DNA of 64,000 bases from Paramyrothecium sp. XJ0827 (Eukaryota; Ascomycota; Sordariomycetes; Hypocreales; Stachybotryaceae). Both the position numbers and the translations under genes were made by a program. Within the stretch, counting starts at the first letter, position 1. Every line of letters begins with the position of its first letter. The stretch spans positions 62,001-126,000 of the forward strand of contig JAJFPB010000009.1 of the NCBI GenBank assembly GCA_020881915.1, read 5' to 3'. A model generated the notes under the pieces. The model was not told the origin of the DNA. It did no database searches and saw only the letters and a list, made by a program, of their open reading frames with translations. Of this stretch, positions 44,174-54,170 are shown in pieces.

Positions 44174-46684
44174 CTATGACATAATGAATACAAGCTCTGT
44201 CATCTGATCTCTATTTGATGCATCAGTGTCATTGACTGTGATGTCTAACGTAGACCCATCCAGCCAGAATTTCGTAACTTGACCTGGAATTTTGACGTGG
44301 ACGGGCAACGCATGAGGCTGTGCCATACTCAGTGTAAAAGACGCGTCAATAAGACCAGGCGCTTTCTTCGAAGCTCCCCACACAACGTGGATCAAGCCCA
44401 TTGTCTCCTCCTTCATCCTCGCCATTGGGACGGTAGCCTTCATATTGGGATACAGGCTCAGTCTTGGACTCCATCCAATACCTCTCCAACCGGGTGCAGC
44501 CGGTTTGACCCCAACAACTTCTGTAAGAAATTCGTAAAGAGGAACGCTTCCCCAAGCATGGCAATCAGATCGTTGTGCGATGCTGTCCTCGACCCATGTT
44601 GTGACAGCAAGGTCAAGTTGCGCCCGCCAGGGTTCCCAGAACTGATGGAAATGTTCTTCGTAGACGCCTTCACCGACGAGACTAAGAGCACGCATGGTGT
44701 AAAAGGACATGGACACCGACTCCTTGACAATAGTTCCTTCGTTGGATCGCTGGATGCTTCTCCGCAAGAGATTCTGCGCCTTCGTGCCCGTAATCGCGCC
44801 GCTGAGCACAGGCCATATCTGGCTGTGCTGGCTAAATGTGTGTGAGGAGGTATCCTGTAACAAGCTCAAACTGTCCGTAAAGAAGTTCCCGTCAAAGCAA
44901 TGCTGCAGGATGGCGGCATTTATCCGATCGGCTCGTTGTTTGTACTCGTCAGCAATGCTCGATCTGCCCAGCTGTATCAGCAGTGACGCAGCCCTAAGCA
45001 AAGTATAGGCATAGATTGCGTTGGTGTAGGTACCAAAGCCAGACCGCTCGGCTGCGGGTGGGATGCCGTACGGTTTCCACTCGGCCGTCCAGTCCACGTA
45101 ATTCCAAATGCCTGGTTTGTATTCGGATCTGACCAATTGTAGATGGGGATCAATCAGGCCATCAAAATAGGCGAGAACCGCATCGATCACCGGCAAAAAC
45201 TTCCGAAGAAATGCTTCGTCACCAAAGTATTTGTGGTAATCCTTGACCATGTTGATCCAATAAAGGGAGAAATGCGGGATGAATTGCTGTCGGTTTGTGG
45301 GAGCTCGACTGGTTGTCAAACCCACTCGAGCATTAAATGTATAGAACATTTGAATAATGGCTTGTCGTGCTAGGCGCCCGTCTCCCGACACGCAATAGGT
45401 AAATAGCGCTGTGCTCCTTGTATCCATTGCATATTGGAGTTGTTCATATAATGGACAATCTTCGTAGCAGTCATGCATGCAATTCCGAAGCGTTCGAATA
45501 CTTGTGGTCCATAGTTGATTGACGAATGTGTTTGTAGGCTCGACAGAGAGGCTCGCTTGTACACCGAGAGGATAATTGACGGTCTCCACGTCAATGCCGT
45601 GAAAGTCGAGACCGGAGGAGGCGACTTTGATTGTAAGCTTGATGAACCTGAATGTTCGCCAGTGGAAAGGCATGAATAGCTCCTCAGTTTCTTCGTGTTC
45701 ATGATAGTCAAGTCGGACTGCTTCATCCGTCCCTGGGACGTGGTAAATGTCCTTTGGGCCGAAGATAGATTTGGTCTTGTCTAATCGATGAGCTTTATGC
45801 CGCACACCAGTACCGAAATCAGGTTCATCCTCGAAACTCTCAGAGTAAGTGACTGTAACAATACTGCCACCTTTTTTGGGTCGCTGGAAGCGAAGTCTTA
45901 GAAACGCCGTCGAGTGAAATTCCATTCCCAGCCAAATTTCATGTTCAGAGTGACTTGGAAGATGGAGTTTGCCAGTCTTCCGTTTCGGGCAAGACTCAAA
46001 CATTATTCCTTCCCACGCATTTTGAGCTATGTCACTTTTAAGGTAGTGAATATTGTTGAAATGGTCTGGCTGGATCGTGTGGTGGGGAATAAGACGCGGT
46101 GACAAATGCCAGGGCGGAGCGTTCCCCGTTGAGTTCTTGAACTCCAAAACTTTGGCAGGTACCCATTCGAGTGACCGATCACAACTTGGCGTGTGATTTT
46201 CGTAAATATGAAGGAAGACGTCTTCCGGTTCGTCTACGCGAAGAAGCACATGCTGATCAATTGCACATTCCCATGAAGTGCTACTATTCACATGCTCTTG
46301 CCACGTAGCAGACGAATCGACAGTTATAATTCGCAAGCCACCGCTCGGCATTCGAGGGAAAGATGGCGAGTATTGCGTCGCGGAAAAAAAGCGAAGAACG
46401 TGTATCGCGAAGGTGTTTGTCCCAATTCTCAAGAAGGGAGCAATGTCTACTTCGTCGTAAAACCAAATGTTTTGATCCCCTTTAACAGGCCCAAACTGGA
46501 CCATTTGACGGTTGACGTAGAGCTTATACCGCGTATCAGCTGTTATCTGGATTCGCAGAGTCTTCGGGGGTGCATTCTGTAGGGTGACTGTCTTTCGGAA
46601 GTGCAAGAAGAGCCCTGCAGTGTCGGTCCTTTGTTCGATGAAGTTCGGGTGCCACATCCATGTCCTATCAAACGTTGCGGTCAT
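44174..46684 (-). CDS. GH78-family alpha-L-rhamnosidase-like enzyme 2, 836 aa, no signal peptide
   Basis: One uninterrupted frame starting MTATFDRTWMWHPNFIEQRT. The N-terminal sandwich has RIQITADTRYKLYVNRQMVQ and GDQNIWFYDEVD, as in GH78 enzymes. The catalytic barrel has RTLRNCMHDCYEDCPLYEQ and LQYAMDTRSTALFTYCVSGD, keeping the acid glutamate in the YEQLQY motif (E414) and the aspartate of MDTR. Later come WNYVDWTAEWKPYGIPPAAE and the SDCHAWGSVPLYEFL block, then a beta-sandwich domain C. GH78 enzymes split terminal alpha-L-rhamnose from plant glycosides. Without a signal peptide it should work in the cytoplasm on imported substrate. Divergent from Zn2Cys6 regulator 2. Confidence 0.9.
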   Translation of the reverse strand: MTATFDRTWMWHPNFIEQRTDTAGLFLHFRKTVTLQNAPPKTLRIQITADTRYKLYVNRQMVQFGPVKGDQNIWFYDEVDIAPFLRIGTNTFAIHVLRFFSATQYSPSFPRMPSGGLRIITVDSSATWQEHVNSSTSWECAIDQHVLLRVDEPEDVFLHIYENHTPSCDRSLEWVPAKVLEFKNSTGNAPPWHLSPRLIPHHTIQPDHFNNIHYLKSDIAQNAWEGIMFESCPKRKTGKLHLPSHSEHEIWLGMEFHSTAFLRLRFQRPKKGGSIVTVTYSESFEDEPDFGTGVRHKAHRLDKTKSIFGPKDIYHVPGTDEAVRLDYHEHEETEELFMPFHWRTFRFIKLTIKVASSGLDFHGIDVETVNYPLGVQASLSVEPTNTFVNQLWTTSIRTLRNCMHDCYEDCPLYEQLQYAMDTRSTALFTYCVSGDGRLARQAIIQMFYTFNARVGLTTSRAPTNRQQFIPHFSLYWINMVKDYHKYFGDEAFLRKFLPVIDAVLAYFDGLIDPHLQLVRSEYKPGIWNYVDWTAEWKPYGIPPAAERSGFGTYTNAIYAYTLLRAASLLIQLGRSSIADEYKQRADRINAAILQHCFDGNFFTDSLSLLQDTSSHTFSQHSQIWPVLSGAITGTKAQNLLRRSIQRSNEGTIVKESVSMSFYTMRALSLVGEGVYEEHFHQFWEPWRAQLDLAVTTWVEDSIAQRSDCHAWGSVPLYEFLTEVVGVKPAAPGWRGIGWSPRLSLYPNMKATVPMARMKEETMGLIHVVWGASKKAPGLIDASFTLSMAQPHALPVHVKIPGQVTKFWLDGSTLDITVNDTDASNRDQMTELVFIMS

Positions 46685-47121
46685 CTTTCCTCATGCGGTT
46701 TGTTTGACAGTGGTTTGTAAAGGCAGGATGGTAACACAATATTCGGGTTAGTAGACTCATATTTGCTACCTGACCTCTCTGCATATAATGCAAATTATCC
46801 TTCTTTTACCGGTACTAATCCTTTAACTGTGGATATTTAATCCTACTATAATGGACACCTGATCACCGCGTAAGATAGATGCATGTCTGCCCCATAATTG
46901 CCCCGGACTTTGAGTAGACTTACCCCCTGACATCGGATAGCCTCTCGTGTCTTCGCTAGATCATACTGGTCGTCAATCTTGTTGACGCTAGTGCAGGGAG
47001 AAAAAAAAATATAAAGCAGATCGATTCTCCACACTTTCCCCGCGGACTCAGTCCGCTCCTTTCACCACGGAAGTCGGCATAAGACAGTTTCCAAGAGATT
47101 GGTCTCCATCCTTGTTCAACC
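46685..47121. promoter_or_regulatory. Divergent promoter of GH78 enzyme 2 and Zn2Cys6 regulator 2
   Basis: A 437-bp shared upstream region. Inverse CreA-type motifs (CYCCRS) are seen at 46901-46906, 47027-47032 and 47038-47043. Bases 46780-46850 are AT-rich, a possible core promoter of the minus gene. Confidence 0.45.
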
Positions 47122-48875
47122 ATGGGAAATCCTGGCGCATGTGACTCATGCAAGCGTCGAAAGGTGAAATGCGACCAAGCTAATCCTTGCTCCAACTGCC
47201 GAATCTCCAAGCTCCGGTGTGAGCATTGGAACCTGGCCAGAAAGCGCGGGCCACAGGTTCCCAAAGCTCAGTCCGACACTTTGAGAAGGAGTGTCACAAG
47301 TCACATTGGCTCGGCACAGCTCATACAACAGGATTTTCCGGATGAGATCCTTCGAATGACAGAGTCAGGAAGTCCGACATCCCACCAGATTACGATTCCC
47401 GCATTACATCCGGTTGCAATTGCAACAAGCAGGGATCACGATCACGAGGTCTTGCTCATACATCAAAAATTGGTCCGGGAGATCCATTACAAGGCATCCA
47501 GGCCAGTTGCCACGATCGCTACCGAGTGTGTCGATATCTTCCTTCAGTATCTGTTTCCTAATACACCGATTGCCGATGAGGCCACACTTAGAGCGGGCGT
47601 TGCACTACTAGTGGCGCAGCCAACACTGGTCTCGGCTGAGCTGCTACAAATTCCGGCCTTGAGGAGCTTCACGCTCATCACCGCCTTGTGTGCCTTTGTC
47701 ATCTCGGCTGTGCCGGGCTCTTTGTTTGCCGGGCCAGCGTCAGTCTCAGCGTCTTTCATGGATGCATCAAAATCGATGCTGCATCTGTACGAGGAACATG
47801 ATTTAGAAAACCCCGACTGTACATCCTTGACGATCCGCATGTGGCATTCTGCAGTCATGCAGAATACTACCGGCAGAGTGGGCGCATCCTGGCACTATCA
47901 CGCCGAAGCGGTTTGCCTAGCACAGAGACTCCGCCTTTACGACGAGGCATTCGTCCAGAAGTTCTCACCACTACAATCCAAACTCCTCCGTGCAAATTTT
48001 TGGTTACTATACCTCGCCGAAAAAACACAGGTAGCATTTGAGACCAGACCTCCTCTCATAGATGAGAGGCTGGTCGACGAACTGACTTTGCTGGAGAGAG
48101 GCACAGAACGGGTACAGCTGCTAGACCCAACCAAGGCTACAAACCAAAATTGTCTTGAGGAGCGTATCTTTGAGGGCTTTCATTTCAAACGACGGGTATG
48201 GACGGAGGCTGCTGGCTTGATTCAGGCCTTCAAGAGCTACACCAGCCACACGAAACGGTCCCCAAAGCCATCTGACACTGAATCACAAGCATCAGAAATC
48301 ATGAGAAAGTATCTGAGATACACCGTTCTTCTAGATGAACTTCCTACTTGGCTGCAGGATCCCGATGGTCCCCATCCCACGGTTATAATTGATGATGATG
48401 GGTCTTACCAGAGGATCTGCTTCTGGGTGCAACGAAGTAACATCATGACCGTGTTCCATGGCATGAGACTCCTGATTCTCCAAAAGGCAGTTGAAACTGG
48501 TTCAACAAGCCTTTTGGGACTTACCGACAGAACGACGTCTTGGACGATCCGAAAGACTGAGATTATACAAGACTTTGTGCATGAGTTGCAAACAGTACCT
48601 TTTGTTTGTTTGAAAGTTCAAGGAGAAACAGCGGTGAGCGCAAAAATTACCGCGATGAACCCCGTTGGCATGAGCGCATGAACAATACTAACGAGCGAGA
48701 GATACAGGTAGACCGAGTCCGACGGGTCGGTACCATTCTTCTTGAATTGATCCACAGTAATCCCGAGAACGAGGCAATATCGAGCAGGCTCAAGATCTTG
48801 TTTGACCACATTTTAGATATTCTAACCAAATTGGACTCGAAAGCTTCCGATGAACTAGCACCCAAGGACGCGTGA
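47122..48875 (+). CDS. Zn2Cys6 transcription factor 2, 2 exons, 559 aa
   Basis: Exons 47122-48633 and 48708-48875; the intron GTGAGC...ATACAG joins in frame. The zinc cluster lies at the N-terminus: CDSCKRRKVKC, then DQANPCSNCRISKLRC (residues 7-33, CX2CX6CX5CX2CX6C), followed by the basic stretch LARKRGP. The middle region with LQIPALRSFTLITALCAFVI and MWHSAVMQNTTGRVG resembles the regulatory domain of fungal sugar-utilisation activators (AmyR/MalR/RhaR-like layout). It probably responds to the glycoside or its sugar and controls the divergent GH78 gene and transporter 2; this is inferred from position only. Confidence 0.9.
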
Positions 48876-49627
48876 GCAGTCACCAAGTTCACAGGGATCT
48901 CCGCACCGGCTGCTGGGATCGTGTTGGGAATACGCGTATTCAAGTTCAGAATACGCGGAAAGTTGATGCGCTAAAACATCGTCTCATCCCTCCTCAATTA
49001 CGCTTTACCATTAGGGAAGGTAGTAGATGTTTGCGGTCGATCACTCATGATGGCGGGGAAGTCCTAGTGATAGTGCAGAACAAAATACCTGATCATTACA
49101 GGATTGGGACGTGCTGGCATCCCCGTTCCTTGCTTGTGACTGGTTAGTACTTTCAGGCATGCATAGACATCATGTGTCCCACTTGAGACTCGTCTGGCAT
49201 GAATAGCAACTTAGTGCAAGCATGGCCACAATGTTTAGCCTCGGATACATCTTGATTCCGACGATTTCCCCGTGGGGTTTCGATTTGGCGGATCGGAACC
49301 CTGCGCTCTCCACAATAACGGGACGATCACCATACCTGCTCGGCACTTACAGACGTAATCTCAAGTTCGCAGCAAGTTCTTCAGCTCAATGCTCGGCTGC
49401 TATCGCTGCGTCAACCTCGGTCGGATTTTCAAGGTGAGCAGGTGGGTTTTCCGAGGTACCTTATGCAACGTTCAGCAGCGAAATCTTGTGCACATGGAGT
49501 GGTTGCTGTGCTATGGCATAGGTTTGTCCGCAACCTTACTATAAAGTGGCCGAGCACCTTCATCTTCCCGTAGCTCCAGTCTTCTTTCACAAGCCTGAAT
49601 CTTCAGCGGCCAAAGCCAAAACCCTCG
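48876..49627. promoter_or_regulatory. Upstream region of the saponin-hydrolase-like gene
   Basis: No gene. A TATA box (TATAAAG, 49540-49546) lies 82 bp before the start codon, a good distance for a strongly expressed fungal gene. Confidence 0.5.
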
Positions 49628-51553
49628 ATGCTACCTATTTGCAAAATCGCGTTCTATGCCCTTCTGGCACACACTATATCTGTTATTGCAGCTCCACAGA
49701 AGCTGCATTCCGTTTTCAAATGCAACAACATACCTCCGCCAGCCCAAGAGCGTATTGAGCTAGTTCGTCTGCCTCTGCCACCAGGAATTCTATCCGGTGC
49801 TTCTGGGGCTTGCGATGCCACTGTAAATCCCAAAGCCACGGGATGCATGCCAGTGTACAGTGGCCGAACCTTCCAGTCAGGCAGCTTTCTTCCGGATGGA
49901 AACCATGTCCTTGCGCTGGTAGACTTCATCGGGGCGCCTCTCGCCCCACGTCCGGGGAGCATTTACAACGGCTCACAGATCATCATTATCAAGACCGATC
50001 ATACGACCTTTGTGAATGGTGACGCCTGGAAATGCATTACTTGCGGGTTATCGAGTGAGAACGAGCGTGGGCGAGCCACAGCATTGGACTATCCCCAGGC
50101 ATTTCGTGATGGAAAGCGAGTACTAGCTGGCACCAACATCATCGATTGCGGGGACTATCCACTTGTGGGTGAAGAGTGTACACCTGAGCGATTACACGTT
50201 TACCCCCTGCGATGGAACACATCTACAAACGTGTCAGCAGAGGGCGGCGCTATGAGGGAGCTCCGCTTGCACCCTGATAATGTCCATCTGGGCTTCAGCT
50301 CTTTTACTCAGATCGACGGAAAGCTGGGACAGCTAGGCTACTTCGGTAGACTGGAGTTTGACGCATCTCCAACCTCGGGCGTGCCGCTCGCACCACGCTA
50401 TAATGTCGTCAAGGTCACCACGCTTTTCAACCCAAATGCCGACCAACCCATCACCACGCGAGGCCAGGAGTTGTTCATTAACCCTGAGGCGATATCTGTT
50501 GGAGAGCTTCGAGGATTCAGCGGGAGAGGGGACGAGTTCACCTACGTCGGTTATCCTGCTGAGTCTTCCAACCTTGACATTTTCGCTGTGGGTTTGCGAA
50601 CTGGGAGAGTGCGCCGCATCACAGCCCATCCTGAATATGTCGACCCCATTGATGCATCCCCAGACGGTAAATGGTGGGCTATCATGGATACCCGCGACAC
50701 AGATCGTCAGATGTTCTTATCGGGCATGCGACACATTCCACCAGTGACCGACTTGGTGAGCAGTAGCGTCACCTCAGCCACTCGGAATAACGGCCAGCGG
50801 CGATTCTTTGTGCCCTATCTACTTGACAACGACGGTGACCGCGGTTCATACTTCGGGCAGAAGATTAATGGTGAAGGTTTCGATACCCTAGGCTCTGGGT
50901 CGCTCAATGATCCGCAATGGAATGGTCAAGCCGATCCCCGCTGGTCACCCGACTCAACAAGGTTGGTCTACTGGGAAGCTCAGGCCGTCCCGCCCATGTG
51001 CGGGGGCACAAATCCGCTACCATGTTATCCATCAATGGAGCCTGACGGTAAAGATGTGCGTATTATCTTGGCCAAGTTCACCGATCGCAGCCCAAGTGCG
51101 ATCACTCCCGTCAAAACGGTTTCCGACGAAATTCCATGGGGTGTGAAATACGTCCCAGGAAGCAAGCCAGCTGCTCGACCGCAGCCTGATGCTGGGACTT
51201 ACATGCTTCTTGCCAGGCATTCGGGACATGCTACCGTCATTATCACCAAACCTTCTAACTCGACACTCATTACCAGTATTTCGGCAACATACAGCAATTA
51301 CTCAGACGACGGCTCTTTCTTTCTCACTGGCTACGAGAATGTTACGGGGACCATCCAGACTCCCACTCTTAACACCATTGACTGGTATTCGAATCTGATG
51401 CAGACGGGGCCAGGTTTGATGGCAACCAAGAGGACCAGCTCTGATGGCTTTCATCTCGAGATTGATGTTCTATCAAATTACTTCAATGCCACTGGAGCGC
51501 TTACAACTACAGTCAATGCTAATATATACCTGCAGCCCTTCAATGGAACCTAG
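49628..51553 (+). CDS. Secreted saponin hydrolase-like protein, 641 aa
   Basis: Single exon. The signal peptide is MLPICKIAFYALLAHTIS followed by a cut near AAPQ. The mature part starts with FKCNNIPPPAQERIELVRLP. It has the blocks expected of the fungal saponin hydrolase family: QSGSFLPDGNHVLALVDF, DAWKCITCGL, DYPQAFRDGKRVLAGTNIID, LRLHPDNVHLGFSSF, FTYVGYPAESSNLDIF, RRITAHPEYVDPIDASPDGK and PRWSPDSTRLVYWEAQ. The repeats of SPDxK/xxW type suggest a TolB-like beta-propeller. Family members from soil moulds cut the sugar chain from soyasaponin; length (about 640) agrees. Many NxS/T sites are present. It stands next to the GH78/transporter block, which fits a role in saponin use. The family call is from memory of the family pattern, not a search. 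Confidence 0.72.
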   Translation: MLPICKIAFYALLAHTISVIAAPQKLHSVFKCNNIPPPAQERIELVRLPLPPGILSGASGACDATVNPKATGCMPVYSGRTFQSGSFLPDGNHVLALVDFIGAPLAPRPGSIYNGSQIIIIKTDHTTFVNGDAWKCITCGLSSENERGRATALDYPQAFRDGKRVLAGTNIIDCGDYPLVGEECTPERLHVYPLRWNTSTNVSAEGGAMRELRLHPDNVHLGFSSFTQIDGKLGQLGYFGRLEFDASPTSGVPLAPRYNVVKVTTLFNPNADQPITTRGQELFINPEAISVGELRGFSGRGDEFTYVGYPAESSNLDIFAVGLRTGRVRRITAHPEYVDPIDASPDGKWWAIMDTRDTDRQMFLSGMRHIPPVTDLVSSSVTSATRNNGQRRFFVPYLLDNDGDRGSYFGQKINGEGFDTLGSGSLNDPQWNGQADPRWSPDSTRLVYWEAQAVPPMCGGTNPLPCYPSMEPDGKDVRIILAKFTDRSPSAITPVKTVSDEIPWGVKYVPGSKPAARPQPDAGTYMLLARHSGHATVIITKPSNSTLITSISATYSNYSDDGSFFLTGYENVTGTIQTPTLNTIDWYSNLMQTGPGLMATKRTSSDGFHLEIDVLSNYFNATGALTTTVNANIYLQPFNGT

Positions 51554-52730
51554 AGGTAAAATATAGGTATTACCGCAATATTTTGAGACAGATTAAGTAG
51601 GAGCAAGATTTATGAACGTTGACTGGAAACAATGGACTGCTGTGACGAACAAAGTTCTTTGGTAACTTATCTTATAATAGCCACGGTTTTTTAAAAACGT
51701 ACTTTTAGTCCACTCCTCAGAATATAACTGAATATATAACATGTAAATAAAGGTTTCATAGTAACAAATTGCTATATTAAATATATTACCTGCTATATTG
51801 TTCTCTTTTAATGATTTGCTTGATTTCATATATCTATATTTAAGTCTTCCAAATTGTAATTAGTGTAAGAGTCTCCCAGGTTCGAGAGGGGTATTTTAGA
51901 TACTGTTAATGGAAGTATTATGGGCAACGATTGTGGGAGTTAAAGGTCACTTTGAGACCTTGGTAGCCATGATTCCTGGTAATCTTTCTAAACGGGAAGT
52001 TAAAAATACTCAATGTTTAAGTATAAGGTAGCTTGGCTGATGGAGGACTTCTGGTGTATCACTTGTTAGGTCCCTTCTGAGTAGCAGAGGATGAAAGACT
52101 GCTTGTTATTACGTGCATGGTCACGTGACTAGTCTGGCTGCCGCGGCGGCTCATACGGACTTGCAATACATCATTGTACAGCGAAAACTTGGATCAGATC
52201 ATTGCATATAAATTGGTTGGACTTGTCCAACTATCTAATATAATAGCAAGAGCTCGGCGCTGTACCTTTCCGCACCTAGCTTATCAGCTCAAACAACAAG
52301 TTGGTCTTGCTATTTCCGCCTCTGCGCTGTATTCCCGCTTACAGGAGCTCACCAAGAGTTGGTGGACTCCTCTTGCCATGCTCTTGCAACAATCAACGAA
52401 CGCCAACTATGACATGACAATTTGTGGATATTATTGGTCCATGCGTGAGAAGGATTGCGATAAATGGGGCGGATATTCGTCCAAATACATATTAGTGTCG
52501 TCCTCGGCTGGTGCGGATGCATTTAAGACAGGGTTGTGCGGTCAACGAAAATCACTAGCTTTAAGTGGTGATGTGGCTCAAGTCTAGATCCCTGTTGGGG
52601 AACACAAGCATAGTGACAAACGAATGCCCCCATTACGCAGCTATAAAATTGGGGGAATTCGCCTCTCAACTGGATTTCGAGCAAACTGTCAAAAGCACAC
52701 TTCCAGTCATCTCTCATTCCTCTTCTCAAA
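51554..52730. other. Intergenic, AT-rich then promoter of the reductase
   Basis: Bases 51640-51860 are strongly AT-rich. At about 52112-52150 a GTCACGTGAC box is followed by GCTGCCGCGGCGGCT, resembling the tract at 15.0 kb. A TATA box (TATAAAA, 52642-52648) lies about 85 bp before the reductase start. Confidence 0.5.
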
Positions 52731-53816
52731 ATGCCTGTCGTTGCCCCAAATGGTATTGTCCTGGTGACCGGTGCCAATGGCTATGTTGCCAGTGTAGCCA
52801 TTCAAGTCCTTCTGGATCGTGGCTATCGTGTTCGCGGTACCGTGCGTTCCGCGTCAAAGCATAGTTGGATGTCATCTTACTTTGGTCCAAACTTTTCTCT
52901 GCTTGAAGTCCCCGACTTCAGCGCCAATGGTGCATTCGACGAGGCTATCAAAGGGGTAGATGGCGTGCTGCATATGGCTGCCGATGTGTCTTTCACGCAT
53001 GATACTGCCATTATCGGCCAAGCTGTCAAAGGCATCACGAACATCTTGGAAGCATCGGCCAACGAGCCAAACGTGAAGCGTGTTGTCCTGACCTCGGCCA
53101 AGGCAGCGTGCAAGAATGAGACACCAGGAATGCATTACAAGATCACGGCAGATACCTGGAATGACGAAGCACTCGAGGAAATTAAAAAACCGGTCGAGGC
53201 TCATCACAGCCAGCAGCGCAGTATGCTTGTCTATGGTGCTGCCAAGGTCGAAGCCGAACGTGCCGCTTTCGAGTTTATGCGCAAGAACAAGCCACACTTT
53301 GTGTTTAACAGTGTTCTGCCCAACATCAACTTTGGCGGAGTCGTCGCCATAGAGCATCTCGGTTTCCGCAGCAGCGCCTCCTTTGTCAATTCCCTAGACA
53401 AAGGTTACCCTCTCGGCCCCGTCTTCACGCCTCACCAATGGTTCGTTAATACTGAGGACACAGCTTTACTGCACCTCGGCGCATTGACGCTCGACGAAGT
53501 CCAGAACCAACGCATTATGGCCATGGCCGGTCCATTCTCGTGGAACGCCATTATCGAGGTTCTTCGCCGGCGGTTCCCTGAACGCAAGAACATGGTTGGC
53601 CCGGTTGAAGAAAAGGCTCCCGACATCGGTGAGGTAGACAATGCATATGCAGCCGAAATCCTTCGCAAACTAGGTGGATTCGGATTTAGAGACCTGGAGG
53701 AATCGGTGGTTGACAGCATGAGGTCTGTTGTGTCGGCTGATTCTTTGCCAAATGTGCCAAGGAATGGTGCTGATGAGCTCATTGATATGATTTTCAAGGG
53801 CGCAGGCAAGTCTTAG
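52731..53816 (+). CDS. NAD(P)-dependent ketone/aldehyde reductase (extended SDR, GRE2/DFR-like), 361 aa
   Basis: Single exon starting MPVVAPNGIVLVTGANGYVA with the extended-SDR TGxxGxxA cofactor loop (T13-A20). Other features: YRVRGTVRS with the arginine that favours NADPH, GVLHMAADVSF, VKRVVLTSAKAAC, and the catalytic YGAAK (Y168, K172). The C-terminal half has the substrate part (WFVNTEDTALLHLGAL). Members reduce aldehydes and ketones, including secondary-metabolite carbonyls and plant-derived aldehydes. Cytoplasmic. The Zn2Cys6 gene downstream on the same strand could control it, but this is not shown. Confidence 0.9.
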   Translation: MPVVAPNGIVLVTGANGYVASVAIQVLLDRGYRVRGTVRSASKHSWMSSYFGPNFSLLEVPDFSANGAFDEAIKGVDGVLHMAADVSFTHDTAIIGQAVKGITNILEASANEPNVKRVVLTSAKAACKNETPGMHYKITADTWNDEALEEIKKPVEAHHSQQRSMLVYGAAKVEAERAAFEFMRKNKPHFVFNSVLPNINFGGVVAIEHLGFRSSASFVNSLDKGYPLGPVFTPHQWFVNTEDTALLHLGALTLDEVQNQRIMAMAGPFSWNAIIEVLRRRFPERKNMVGPVEEKAPDIGEVDNAYAAEILRKLGGFGFRDLEESVVDSMRSVVSADSLPNVPRNGADELIDMIFKGAGKS

Positions 53817-54170
53817 GAGGGCAATGCCACCATTTACCAAGGATTGAGTTTTTGTAGCTGGCCCACGTAAGAGATATCACAACACAATTGATTATCCCCT
53901 ACACGTTCAACACAGGGTAGGGAGTCGGATTTATGAGACTCCGTGCATCTCACAACACACGGACCACCAAGCTAACAGGCGCCAAGAAAGCCTAGTGCTT
54001 ATTATGCCGGCTCCTTGGTAGGTTGCACGGCATTGGGAGTGAGACGGAAATTGGAATTGCGTTCAGTCTTTCTCTTCCTTTGGGTGTCGTGAGTGCAGCT
54101 GCAGTGTAACATCATGAGCACTCTACTCAACGGAGGATTGAGCCATGCTCAAAGAATAAAACATGCGTAA
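53817..54170. other. Intergenic, possibly holding the 5' exon of the third regulator
   Basis: Several ATGs but none joins in frame to the zinc-cluster exon with an intron of normal size. Confidence 0.4.

Noticed and set aside
44279..44845. 188-codon plus-strand frame
   Set aside because: Antisense shadow of the well-supported GH78 enzyme 2.
49590..52200. Possible tRNA near 51880 (GGTTCGAGAGG)
   Set aside because: The box-B-like word lacks a matching A-box and cloverleaf.
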